Source of the DNA: Haloprofundus salilacus
GTDB lineage: Archaea; Halobacteriota; Halobacteria; Halobacteriales; Haloferacaceae
NCBI RefSeq assembly: GCF_020150815.1
Contig: NZ_CP083723.1
Span: 868,001 to 932,000 of the forward strand
DNA: 64,000 bases
Direction of reading: 5' to 3'
Of this stretch, positions 1 to 8,231 are shown piece after piece. The stretch's first letter is position 1. The number at the start of each line of letters is the position of its first letter. Below the pieces are notes generated by a model that had not been told where the DNA came from, searched no databases, and was given only the letters and a program-made list of their open reading frames with translations. A program made the position numbers and the translations under genes.

Positions 1-408
1 ATCCGTCAGGTCCGAACCGTCCTCGAGACGTTCGACGTCGACATCGTCGAGGTCCCCATCTTCGGAAGCACCGAGAGCTCCGGCCAGACGCACCTCGCGC
101 TCGTCTTCGGCATGGTCGCACCCGATTTGGCGCTCGTCTATCCGCAGGCCGTTCCCGCCGAGTTCCTCTCGCTGCTCTCTGACCGCGGTATCGACGTCGT
201 CGAGGTTCCGATGCGCGAACAGCGAAACCGCGCGACCAGCACTATCATGACCGAACCGGGGCGCGTGCTCCTGCCCAACGGGAATCCGACCGTCCGGTCG
301 GCGCTTGAGTCACGCGGTCTCGACGTCGTCACGCTGGACATCCCCGAAACTCGAAAGACGGGCGGCGGTCTCAAGGGGCTCATCCTCCCCCTCGAACGAG
401 ACGACTGA
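1..408 (+). CDS. Amidinotransferase / dimethylargininase-like protein, 3' part only
   Basis: Reading frame 1 is open from the first base to a TGA at 406-408, so this is the last 135 codons of a longer gene. The visible part has the alternating beta-strand and short-helix pattern of the pentein fold used by dimethylargininases and amidinotransferases. It has a THLALVFGMV segment where the catalytic His region lies and a TGGGLKGLILPL segment where family members carry the GGG-x-x-Cys nucleophile motif. Here the nucleophile position reads Gly, not Cys, and the partial protein contains no cysteine at all. It may therefore be a non-catalytic homologue. The fold is a reasonable call, the exact substrate is not. 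Confidence 0.6.
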   Translation: MRQVRTVLETFDVDIVEVPIFGSTESSGQTHLALVFGMVAPDLALVYPQAVPAEFLSLLSDRGIDVVEVPMREQRNRATSTIMTEPGRVLLPNGNPTVRSALESRGLDVVTLDIPETRKTGGGLKGLILPLERDD

Positions 409-538
409 GCGGCGTTATCCCCCACCGTTCGTACGAGGTGACAAATGTGTCACCCCATTCGCGCTTGTAGCAGAACTTTTTCGGATGTTGTTCGTACTCT
501 CCAAAGATTTATTGTCACTGTTATCCATGTGGCGTTCA

Positions 539-1933
539 ATGAGTCTCGGTGACAAACAGCAAGACATCGACCACGCCGAACGTCTCCGCGAACGGACGCC
601 GAAGAGCCGCGAGTTCCACGACCGCGCGGCGGCGATAACGCCGCTCGGAGTCGAATCGAACGTGCGCGCGTTCGACCCGTATCCGTTCTACGTCGAGAGC
701 GCCAGTGGGTCGTACATCACGGACATCGACGAGAACGAGTATCTCGATTTCCTGCTCGCGCTCGGACCGATCATCCTCGGACACGGCAACGAGGAGGTTC
801 GCGAGGCGGTGAAGGCGCAGGTCGACAAGTGCGACCTGACGGCGACGCCGCAACCCATCGCCTTCGAGTACATGGAGAAGGTCGCGGAGATGACGCCGAG
901 CATCGAGACGGTCCGCCTCGCCAACAGCGGCACCGAGGCGACGATGCACGCGATGCGGGTCGCGCGCTCGTACACGGGGAAAGACAAGGTGGCGAAGCCG
1001 GAGGGCGGCTACGCAGGGGCACACGATTACGCGCTGCAGAGCGTCTACGCTACCGAAGAGGCGCTCGGCCCGGCGGACGAGCCGAGCACCGTCTCCTACG
1101 GCACCGGCATCCCAGACGCGGTGAGCGAGACGATGGTCGCGTTCCCGTTCAACGACAAGGAGGCGACCGAGAAGATTCTGCGCAAGCACGCCGACGACCT
1201 CGCGGCGGTCATCATCGAACCGGTGATGTTCTCGGCCGGCTGTCTGAAGCCCCGCGACGGGTACCACGAGTTCCTCCGCGAGCTTACCGAGGAACTGGGC
1301 GTCGTCCTCATCTGGGACGAGGTGATGACCGGCTTCCGCCTCGGCCCCGACAGCGCGCAGGGGCGTTTCGGCGTCACCCCCGACATGACGGCGTTCGCCA
1401 AGGTGGCCGGCGGCGGTTACCAGCTCGCCGGCTTCGGCGGCAGGGCCGAGATCATGGAGGAGATCATCCCGCCCGGAAAGGACGAGGGGCACAAGTGGAA
1501 CTCCTCGGCGTTCCACGGCGGCACATACAACGGTCACCCGGTGTCGGCCGCGGCGGGGCTGAAGACGCTCGAAATCCTGCAGGAGGGTGACGTCTACGAC
1601 CACATCGAGCGACTCGGCGACAAACTCTTCGGCGGACTCCAGGAGGTGGCCGACGACGTCGGTCTCCCGGTGAACGTCCAGCACATCGGCTCGATGGGCC
1701 AGGTCTACATGACCGACCACGACATCCACTACTACCGCGACACCTGGCACGCGAACGAACAGCGGTTCGCCGACTGGTGGCTCGAAGCCGCCGGCCGCGA
1801 GGTGCTCTTCGGAAATCCGATGCAGGGCGAGCGGTTCTTTACAACCTACACCCACACGGACGAGGAGATCGACCGCGCGCTCGAAGTCGCCGAGGAGGCG
1901 TTCCGGGCCGTCGACCACGAGTACGAGGACTGA
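539..1933 (+). CDS. Class III (glutamate-1-semialdehyde aminomutase-like) aminotransferase
   Basis: 464-residue PLP enzyme of fold type I, subgroup III. Visible motifs are LGPIILGHG near residue 75, NSGTEA at 129-134 (phosphate-binding region), IWDEVMTGFR at 258-267 with the PLP-nitrogen Asp, and FAKVAGGG with the Schiff-base Lys at about 288. It is closest in style to HemL, but the next gene 12 bases downstream is an FAD amine oxidase. A catabolic aminotransferase acting on an amino acid or polyamine is therefore at least as likely as haem synthesis. The start chosen is the ATG at 539. An in-frame ATG at 527 is possible, and a TTTATT-like element at about 506-511 would suit a leaderless start near 539. 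Confidence 0.85.
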   Translation: MSLGDKQQDIDHAERLRERTPKSREFHDRAAAITPLGVESNVRAFDPYPFYVESASGSYITDIDENEYLDFLLALGPIILGHGNEEVREAVKAQVDKCDLTATPQPIAFEYMEKVAEMTPSIETVRLANSGTEATMHAMRVARSYTGKDKVAKPEGGYAGAHDYALQSVYATEEALGPADEPSTVSYGTGIPDAVSETMVAFPFNDKEATEKILRKHADDLAAVIIEPVMFSAGCLKPRDGYHEFLRELTEELGVVLIWDEVMTGFRLGPDSAQGRFGVTPDMTAFAKVAGGGYQLAGFGGRAEIMEEIIPPGKDEGHKWNSSAFHGGTYNGHPVSAAAGLKTLEILQEGDVYDHIERLGDKLFGGLQEVADDVGLPVNVQHIGSMGQVYMTDHDIHYYRDTWHANEQRFADWWLEAAGREVLFGNPMQGERFFTTYTHTDEEIDRALEVAEEAFRAVDHEYED

Positions 1934-1945
1934 ACTCGTCCGACG

Positions 1946-3151
1946 ATGACCGGGGACCGCACCGCCGTCCGCGGAACGACTCGGGGAGACAGGCGGGATG
2001 CCGGGGTCCTCGTCGTCGGCGGGGGCGTCGTCGGCTGCGCAGTCGCGCGAGAGCTCGCCGCCGACCACGACGTCGTCGTCCTCGAACAGGATCAGATTGC
2101 CGGCGGCGCGACGGCGCTCGCGGCCGGCGAGATTACGATGACGCCGTCGTACTCGGACGTGCTCGCCGTCGCCGACCACGCGAACGATTTCTTCCGCGGC
2201 TACGACGGGACCGGCCGGTTCCGGTTTCACGAACGACCGAGCCTCGAACTCGTCCGTGACGGCCGCGCCGACGCCGCCCGCCGACGCGTCGACCGCCTCC
2301 GGAGCGACGGCATCGACGTCGCGTACCTCGAACCAGAGGCGGTTCGCGAGCGGTATCCGCGCGTCGACGCCTCGCGGCTCGACGGGGCGGTCAGACACGC
2401 GGAGACGGGGTTCGTCGACCCGTACACGTTCGCCGTCACCCTGAAGGAGGAGGCCGAAGCGCGCGGCGCGCGGTTCCGAATGGGACTCGCAGTCGACGAG
2501 GTGGTAGTCGACGACGGTCGGATTCGCGGCGTCTCGACCGCGGAGGGCGAGTTCTGCGCGCCGACGGTCGTCGCCGCGGCCGGGTGGCGGACCGAGCGCC
2601 TGCTCCGCGACGTCGTCCGGATTCCGGTCCGCCCGTACCGAACCCAGTGCATCGTCCTTGACCCCGGAGCGCCGCTCGAGGAGACGTTTCCGATGGGGTG
2701 GATTCCGGGCGAGCACGTCTACTTCCGCGCCGAGCACAACGGCGACCTGCTCGTCGGCGGCTGGTCGTTCGCGACGGACGACCCCGAGGGCGCGAGTCGG
2801 CAGGAGGACGAGGCGTTCAGGGACCACGTCGCCGAGGTGGTGCCGTCGGTCTTCCGCGAGTTCGACCGGGCGGGATTCGTCGACGGCTGGGCCGGGATCG
2901 ACGGCGCCACGCCGGACACCCGCCCGATAATCGACGCGCCCGCGGACGCCCCCGAGGGACTAATCGTCGCGACGGGGTTCCACGGCCGGGGCATCATGAC
3001 CGCGCCGGTCGCCGCGACGCTCGTTCGGTCGTTCGTCACCGGCGAGGCATGCGACCTGCCACGGGAGGAGTTCACGCTCTCGCGATTCGATTCCACCTCA
3101 CCCGACTTCGAGTTCAGAAGCATCAGCGCCGGTGACGACAGCTACGAGTAA
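1946..3151 (+). CDS. FAD-dependent oxidoreductase of the glycine/D-amino-acid oxidase (DAO) family
   Basis: 401 residues. The N-terminal Rossmann motif is VLVVGGGVVGCAVAREL at about 21-37, followed by an acidic residue that would bind the ADP ribose. The C-terminal GFHGRGIMTAPV segment near 350 is typical of the DAO/SoxB/GlpD group and closes over the FAD. Such enzymes oxidise an amine or N-methyl amino acid to the imine, reducing oxygen or a carrier. It lies 12 bases after the aminotransferase on the same strand, so the two are probably co-transcribed and may act in one amino-acid degradation route. The substrate cannot be deduced. It converges on gltX, whose stop is 15 bases away. Confidence 0.85.
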   Translation: MTGDRTAVRGTTRGDRRDAGVLVVGGGVVGCAVARELAADHDVVVLEQDQIAGGATALAAGEITMTPSYSDVLAVADHANDFFRGYDGTGRFRFHERPSLELVRDGRADAARRRVDRLRSDGIDVAYLEPEAVRERYPRVDASRLDGAVRHAETGFVDPYTFAVTLKEEAEARGARFRMGLAVDEVVVDDGRIRGVSTAEGEFCAPTVVAAAGWRTERLLRDVVRIPVRPYRTQCIVLDPGAPLEETFPMGWIPGEHVYFRAEHNGDLLVGGWSFATDDPEGASRQEDEAFRDHVAEVVPSVFREFDRAGFVDGWAGIDGATPDTRPIIDAPADAPEGLIVATGFHGRGIMTAPVAATLVRSFVTGEACDLPREEFTLSRFDSTSPDFEFRSISAGDDSYE

Positions 3152-3166
3152 CGTCCCGGGGCGGGA

Positions 3167-4924
3167 CTACTCGTGCGCGAAGTACGTTACCGCCTCGCCG
3201 TCGCCCTGTTCGTCGACGCGAACGAAGCCGACGCGCTCGAATTGCACCACGTCGTCGACGGTGGCGTCCGCGAAGTCGGGTTCGGCGTGGCCCGTCACGT
3301 TGCCGTCCATCGTCCGCATCGTCACGGCGACGTTCTCGCCGGCCGGAACCCAGTGAATCACGTCGACGCCCTCGTCGCGGACGACGCCGATGTCGTCGCC
3401 GACGTACTCTAGCGCGTCGGCCTCGTAGCGGACGCAGCCGTAGCCTTTCAGCCAGACGCGCTCGCCGCTCTCGGGTAGGTCGGCCTCCTCGGCGAGGACG
3501 GCGTCACCGGCGGGGACGTCGCGGCGGCCGCGCTTCTCGTGGTCGGGGTGAATCGACGGGTGACCCGCGTCGGGACCGCCGGAGAGCGGGAGTTCGACGG
3601 CGGGGCCGACCTCGGACGCATCGTCGGTCGTCGGCTCGACCCCGTCGCGGACGAGGAAATATCTGGGAGCCTCATCGTCGACGAGCGCTCGGTTGTTGGC
3701 GTAGACGGTGCTCATCGCGAGGTCGACGTTGCTCGTCGAGGTGCCGAGACCGACCATCGACTCGACGATGGCCTCGCCTCGGATTCCCCGCCGTCGGAGG
3801 CTCTTGATGGTCGGCGCGCGCGGGTCGTCCCATCCGTCGAGTTCGCCCTCCTCGATGAGTCGCTTGATGGTCGAGGTGGACATCTTCACGCCGTACTCGT
3901 CTATCTGGACGTGGCCCCAGTGGACAACCTCCGGGTACTCCCAGTTGAAGTAGTCGTAGACGAACTGCTGGCGTTTCGCCGAGTCCTGCAGGTCGATGCC
4001 GCGGATGATGTGCGTGACGCCCGTCAGGTGGTCGTCGATGCCGGACTGAAAGTCGAGCATCGGCCAGAGGCGGTACTCCGTGGCCTCCTCGCGCGGGTGC
4101 GGCGTGTCGATGACGCGGAACGCGACGAAGTCGCGCAGCGCGGGGTTCTTGTGCTGGATGTCGGTCTTCACGCGGAGCACCATCTCGCCGGAAGAGTACT
4201 CGCCGTCGACGAGCGCCTCGAACTCTCGGAGCGTCGTCTCGGGGTCCTTGTCGCGGTGCGGGCAGGGTTCGCCCGAGTTTTTCAGTTCTGAGAACGCCTC
4301 GCCCGAGCAGGAGCAGGTGTACGCGCCGCCCTTCTCGATGAGCTGTCGGGCGTGGTCGTAGTAAATTTCGAGGCGGTCCGACGCCCGGAGCACGTCGTCG
4401 GGCTCGAAGCCGAGGTACTCGATGTCGTCTAAGATGGCGTCGTAGGCGTCGAGGTCCGGGCGCTTCGTCTCGGGGTCGGTGTCGTCGAAGCGGACGACGA
4501 AGGAGCCGTCGTACATCTCCTTGTACGTCCCGATAACCGCGGGCATCCGCGCGTGGCCGATGTGCCACGGCCCGTTCGGGTTCGGTGCGGCGCGCATCCG
4601 CACCTCATCGTAGGCGTCGGCGTTCGGCAGGTCCGAGAGCACCCGATCGTCCTCCTCGTCTTCGCTGTCAAGTTCGTCGAGCAGGTCGGGCGCGAGTTCG
4701 CCCAGTCGCTCGCGTCGCTCCGCGTGGTCCATCCCGTTCACGTCGGCGACGACGCCGCCGACGACGCCGGGGATTTCGCCGCCGTGCGGTCGGAACTCGG
4801 GGTTCTCGCCCATTAGCGGTCCCATCACCGCGCCCACGTCGGCGTCGCTCTCGTACTTCACGGCGTTAAACAGCGCGTGTTTCTCGGCTTCCGCCTGTAC
4901 ACGCTCTCGAAGGTCCTCATCCAT
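3167..4924 (-). CDS. gltX: Glutamyl-tRNA synthetase, archaeal type
   Basis: 585 residues. It charges tRNA-Glu with glutamate and probably also mischarges tRNA-Gln, because archaea usually make Gln-tRNA by amidation. The class I HIGH signature is at 121-124 (WHIGHAR). The KMSKS-equivalent loop reads KMSTSTIK at 347-354, followed by GWDDPRAPT, which is normal for archaeal GluRS. A Cys/His cluster (C204, C206, C221, H223) looks like the zinc-binding insertion. The acidic stretch at 86-93 is a halophilic feature. Start: the ORF could extend upstream, but ATG 4924 (MDEDLRERV) lies 25-30 bases after an AT-rich GTTTTTACC element at 4948-4956 on the minus strand, fitting a leaderless promoter. Confidence 0.95.
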   Translation of the reverse strand: MDEDLRERVQAEAEKHALFNAVKYESDADVGAVMGPLMGENPEFRPHGGEIPGVVGGVVADVNGMDHAERRERLGELAPDLLDELDSEDEEDDRVLSDLPNADAYDEVRMRAAPNPNGPWHIGHARMPAVIGTYKEMYDGSFVVRFDDTDPETKRPDLDAYDAILDDIEYLGFEPDDVLRASDRLEIYYDHARQLIEKGGAYTCSCSGEAFSELKNSGEPCPHRDKDPETTLREFEALVDGEYSSGEMVLRVKTDIQHKNPALRDFVAFRVIDTPHPREEATEYRLWPMLDFQSGIDDHLTGVTHIIRGIDLQDSAKRQQFVYDYFNWEYPEVVHWGHVQIDEYGVKMSTSTIKRLIEEGELDGWDDPRAPTIKSLRRRGIRGEAIVESMVGLGTSTSNVDLAMSTVYANNRALVDDEAPRYFLVRDGVEPTTDDASEVGPAVELPLSGGPDAGHPSIHPDHEKRGRRDVPAGDAVLAEEADLPESGERVWLKGYGCVRYEADALEYVGDDIGVVRDEGVDVIHWVPAGENVAVTMRTMDGNVTGHAEPDFADATVDDVVQFERVGFVRVDEQGDGEAVTYFAHE

Positions 4925-4980
4925 TACCGGCGAGTTTCGGCCGGCAGGTAAAAACAGCCGTGGATTGCCCGCAGCGCCGA

Positions 4981-4995
4981 CCAACCTGAGGTTGG
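4981..4995. promoter_or_regulatory. Perfect inverted repeat between gltX and the divergent membrane-protein gene
   Basis: CCAACC and GGTTGG form a perfect 6-base inverted repeat around TGA. It sits just upstream of the gltX TATA-like element (about 4948-4956, minus strand) and upstream of the TATA-like element of the plus-strand gene (about 5022-5032). The position suits an operator acting on either promoter. Function is inferred only from symmetry and placement. Confidence 0.35.
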
Positions 4996-5054
4996 CGGAC
5001 GTGACACTCAGCGGCAGCAACAAGCCTATGTATCACCCCGGGTGAGAGTCCGGC

Positions 5055-5417
5055 GTGAACGCTCGGTCGTGGCTCTCTCTCAACGGAACGCCGGTCACCG
5101 AGCGACGCTTCTACTGGGCGTGGATCGCGGCGACAGCCGGCTACGGCGTCGGCGACGTGGTGACGACCGTCGCCGTCGTCGCTTTCGCCTCGGGCGTCGT
5201 CGAAGGAAATCCGGTGATGGACGCGAGCATCTCCTCGTTCGGACTCGCCGGACTCGTCGGACTGAAACTTGCGGTGTTCGCGCTCTGTCTCGCCGTCAGT
5301 CAGCACGCCGCCCGGGTCGGCGACCCGGTGTTTCCGTACGTTCTGCCGAGTCTTCTCGCCGCAGTCGGGGCGGGACTCACCTGCTACAACGTCTGGTTGA
5401 TGGCGCAAGTGGCGTAA
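5055..5417 (+). CDS. Small multi-span membrane protein (DUF5658-like)
   Basis: 120 residues with about three to four hydrophobic segments (roughly 20-48, 62-84 and 92-118). A GVGDVVTTV segment at 31-39 in the first helix and a VEGNPVMD loop at 49-56 resemble the GD-x-x-TT and GNP-x-M signatures of the DUF5658 family, a function-unknown group of small archaeal and bacterial membrane proteins. The start is GTG 5055, about 27 bases after a CCTATGTATC element, as expected for a leaderless mRNA. It is divergent from gltX and converges on idsA 39 bases away. No function is assigned. Confidence 0.75.
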   Translation: MNARSWLSLNGTPVTERRFYWAWIAATAGYGVGDVVTTVAVVAFASGVVEGNPVMDASISSFGLAGLVGLKLAVFALCLAVSQHAARVGDPVFPYVLPSLLAAVGAGLTCYNVWLMAQVA

Positions 5418-5456
5418 CCGACACCGAAAAATTCACCGAGGCAAACCAAGCGAAGC

Positions 5457-6503
5457 TCAGTAGCCGCGCGTGATGAGGTAGTCGGCGATATCTTCGAGGA
5501 GGCTACGCGCCTCGTTGTCCGGCAGCACCGACAGTCGCTCCTTGCTCTGCTCGACGAGGTCCTCGGCCATCTCGCGGGCGTAGTCGATGCTGCCGACGCG
5601 TTCGAGTTCGGCGACGGCCGCGTCGATGTCTGCTTCGGTGACCTGGTCCACCGAAGTGCTACCGACGAGTTCGGCGATGTCCACGCCGTGCTGGCGCGCG
5701 TGCAGCGTGATGAGCGTCTCCTTCTCCTCGACGAGGTCGGAGCCTCGTTGCTTGCCGAGTTCTTCGGAGGGGACGGTGAGATCCAACACGTCGTCTTGAA
5801 TCTGGAACGCGCGGCCGGCGTCGATGCCGTACCGGTAGAGTGCGTCGACGATGTCGTCGTCCGCGCCCATCAGGACCGCGGGCGTCGCCGCCGCCGCCCC
5901 GTACAGCACTGCAGTCTTGTACTCTATCATCTCCAGATACTCGTCGGGGAGGATGTCCTCGCGGTGCTCGAACGAGACGTCGAGCGCCTGCCCTTCGCAG
6001 ATTCGCGTGCAGGTCGTCGCGAGCAGTCTGGTCGCTTCGAGACCCCGATCGGGTGCCGCACCCGTGTCGGTCATGAGTTCGAACGCTTTCGAGTAGAGCG
6101 TGTCGCCGGCCAGGATGGCCGTCTCCGTATCGTACGCCGTGTGGACGGCCGGGACGCCACGGCGCAGGTCGTCGTCGTCCATGATGTCGTCGTGGATGAG
6201 CGTGAACGACTGGATGACTTCGAGGCCGACGGCGGCGCGCATCACGTCGACGGTTCCGTCGTCGAGCGCCGGAAACTCGCGGTACTCCGTCGACAGCGGT
6301 TGCACGTCGGCGAGCGCTTCGGCGGCGAGCAGCGCGACGGCGGGTCTGAGACGCTTGCCGCCCGCTTCCAGAAGGTAGCGAGTGGCTTCGTAGAGGCGCT
6401 TGGGTTCGGCCATGGGCACCTCCTCGTCGATGGCCTCGTTGACGAGTTCGCGTCGCTCGCCGACGGCGGCCAGTACCCGCTCCTCAGTCGCGTCCGATGA
6501 CAT
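5457..6503 (-). CDS. idsA: Polyprenyl synthetase (geranyl/geranylgeranyl diphosphate synthase)
   Basis: 348 residues. A trans-prenyltransferase that condenses IPP with allylic diphosphates to build the C20 chain of archaeal lipids. Both aspartate-rich metal sites are present: DDIMDDDDLRRG at 105-116 (first motif) and FQIQDDVLDL at 233-242 (second). GGKRLRP at 48-54 binds IPP. The residue five before the first motif is Phe100, a bulky residue consistent with chain arrest near C20. ATG 6503 overlaps the TGA of the upstream RNase J gene by one base (TGATG), so the two are translationally coupled. A GTG three bases earlier is possible. Confidence 0.93.
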   Translation of the reverse strand: MSSDATEERVLAAVGERRELVNEAIDEEVPMAEPKRLYEATRYLLEAGGKRLRPAVALLAAEALADVQPLSTEYREFPALDDGTVDVMRAAVGLEVIQSFTLIHDDIMDDDDLRRGVPAVHTAYDTETAILAGDTLYSKAFELMTDTGAAPDRGLEATRLLATTCTRICEGQALDVSFEHREDILPDEYLEMIEYKTAVLYGAAAATPAVLMGADDDIVDALYRYGIDAGRAFQIQDDVLDLTVPSEELGKQRGSDLVEEKETLITLHARQHGVDIAELVGSTSVDQVTEADIDAAVAELERVGSIDYAREMAEDLVEQSKERLSVLPDNEARSLLEDIADYLITRGY

Positions 6504-7855
6504 CACTGGACCAGCTGGATCATGTTCCCGTTGCTCGTCACGTGCACGTCCCGGCCGAGTGTGTAGCCCTGCGACTCGCAGAGGCTGACGTACGGCGCGA
6601 ACCCTTTGAGGTTCTGGTGGGCCGGAATGACGTGCTGGGGCTGCAACGCGTCGAGCATCGTGTAGTGACCCTCCTCGCGGAGGTGGCCGGAGACGTGGAT
6701 GTCGTCGTAGATGCGCGCGCCTTGCATCTTCAGGAGTTTCTCGGACTGGTAGCGCTGGCCCTCGTTCGTCGGCTCCGGAATCACGCGCGCCGAGAAGATG
6801 ACTTTGTCGCCGTCTTCGAGTTCGTACGGCGTCTCGCCGCGGCCCATCCGGGTGAGCATCGCGCGCGGCTCGCCCTGGTGACCCGTGACGATGGGCAGGA
6901 AGTTCTCCTTGCCCTCCTTCATGATGCGCTTGAACGTCCGGTCGACGGATTTCCGGTGGCCGTACATCCCGAGGTCGTCCGGGAAGTCGACGAAGTTCAG
7001 CCGTTCCGCAGTGCCGGAGTACTTCTCCATCGAGCGTCCGAGAAGGACGGGCTGTCGGCCGATGTCCTGGGCGAACTCGACGAGACTCGTGACGCGGGCG
7101 ATGTGGCTGGAGAACGTCGTCGCGACGATACCGCCGTCGTAGTCCTCGATGGAGGTCATCACGTCTTGGAGGTGGCGACGAGCGACGGACTCGGAGGGTG
7201 TACGGCCCTTCCGGCCGGCGTTCGTGCAGTCCTCGATGTAACAGAGGACGCCGTTACCCTCACGACCGATCTCGCGGAAGCGCTTCATGTCGATGGGGTC
7301 GCCAATGACCGGCGTGTGGTCCATCCGCTTGTCGAGGCCGTAGACGATAGCGCCCTCGGGCGTGTGGACGACCGGATTGATGGCGTCGATGATGGAGTGG
7401 GTGACGTTGACGAACTCGAGTTCGACCTGTCCGGAGTCGCCGATGGACATCGTCTCGCCGGCTTCCATCTTCACGAGGTCGTTGTTGACGTTGAACTTGT
7501 TCTCGCCCTGGACCTGCTGTTTCACCAGTTCGATGGTGAACGGCGTCGCGACGATGGGCGCGTCGTAGCGGTGCGCCAGTTTCGAGATGGCGCCGATGTG
7601 GTCGAGGTGGCCGTGCGTCGGCACGATGGCCTTCACGTCGCCTTCGAGGTCCGACATCACGCGGTCGTCCGGGATGGCCCCCATGTCGATGAGGTCCAGG
7701 CTGTGCATCTTCTCGGTCTCGACGTTGTCGTGGATGAGAACCTGCGAGAGGTTCAGACCCATGTCGAAGACGACGACGTCGTTACCGGCGCGGACGGCAG
7801 TCATCTGCCGACCGACTTCTTCGTAGCCGCCAATGGTTGCGATTTCGATTTCCAT
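6503..7855 (-). CDS. rnj: Ribonuclease J (metallo-beta-lactamase / beta-CASP family)
   Basis: 450 residues. Archaeal RNase J, a 5'-3' exonuclease that degrades RNA from the 5' end. The N terminus has [10 protein letters not shown] (9-18) and the metal-binding HGHLDH at 81-86. The beta-CASP region follows (for example [15 protein letters not shown]), and the C-terminal part contains the family motif [10 protein letters not shown] and [10 protein letters not shown]. It is the first gene of a two-gene operon with idsA, a gene pairing I recall as common in euryarchaea. Unlike most genes here it is preceded by a long leader of about 190 bases (see 7856-8047), which suggests post-transcriptional control. 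Confidence 0.93.
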   Translation of the reverse strand: MEIEIATIGGYEEVGRQMTAVRAGNDVVVFDMGLNLSQVLIHDNVETEKMHSLDLIDMGAIPDDRVMSDLEGDVKAIVPTHGHLDHIGAISKLAHRYDAPIVATPFTIELVKQQVQGENKFNVNNDLVKMEAGETMSIGDSGQVELEFVNVTHSIIDAINPVVHTPEGAIVYGLDKRMDHTPVIGDPIDMKRFREIGREGNGVLCYIEDCTNAGRKGRTPSESVARRHLQDVMTSIEDYDGGIVATTFSSHIARVTSLVEFAQDIGRQPVLLGRSMEKYSGTAERLNFVDFPDDLGMYGHRKSVDRTFKRIMKEGKENFLPIVTGHQGEPRAMLTRMGRGETPYELEDGDKVIFSARVIPEPTNEGQRYQSEKLLKMQGARIYDDIHVSGHLREEGHYTMLDALQPQHVIPAHQNLKGFAPYVSLCESQGYTLGRDVHVTSNGNMIQLVQ

Positions 7856-8047
7856 GGTTTATCAGAGCATTGAAATGCCACGTCGGGTGGCTGCGGTTGC
7901 TCACGCAAATCCGAGGGCGTAGGGGGCCACCGGCCCCGGCGTCTTGCAGCGCGTCGGTCGCTGGTCCCCGCGTGTGGTCGCGTCGACTCGGCATCGCGCA
8001 CAGCACCGCCGCACGTCGCGTCCACACTTACCCGCGGGCTGTTGGTA
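7856..8047 (-). promoter_or_regulatory. Predicted long structured 5' leader of the RNase J-idsA operon
   Basis: The only good TATA-like element upstream of RNase J is TTTTTAATA on the minus strand at 8069-8077. With normal spacing it places the transcript start near 8047, about 190 bases before the ATG at 7855. The leader contains several perfect short stems: GGGGCC/GGCCCC around ACC at 7923-7937, GCCAC/GTGGC at 7877-7891 and GCATT/AATGC at 7867-7878. The last two share two bases, so they cannot form together. No convincing Shine-Dalgarno lies before the ATG. Short open frames in the leader (from GTG 8027 and GTG 8025) look non-coding. Regulatory function is inferred. Confidence 0.45.
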
Positions 8048-8231
8048 CTTGTGGGCTACACGCCGGGGTATTAAAAACTACGTGGGTTAGTCGGCAGATT
8101 CGAAAACGGTCCGAATCGGTCGGAACCACGGCCAACGCTGGCTTTCGTCGCCATCAATCACGCGTCGACGACACTCGCTCCGCGCGCAACGACAACGACT
8201 TTATCGCCTCACTCGGAACGATGGTGACGCG

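Noticed and set aside
536..2827. A 763-codon open frame on the minus strand
   Set aside because: It is antisense to the aminotransferase and FAD oxidase, which both have full family motifs. In GC-rich haloarchaeal DNA such long antisense frames arise from codon-position bias.
6497..7873. A 458-codon open frame on the plus strand opposite RNase J
   Set aside because: It is the antisense shadow of RNase J, whose catalytic motifs are intact; the plus-strand frame has a repetitive Val/Asp/Arg composition and no recognisable motif.
7868..8050. Possible SRP RNA or RNase P RNA in the gap before priS
   Set aside because: Lacks the conserved SRP helix 8 and RNase P core motifs on both strands. A structured RNase J leader explains the sequence better.
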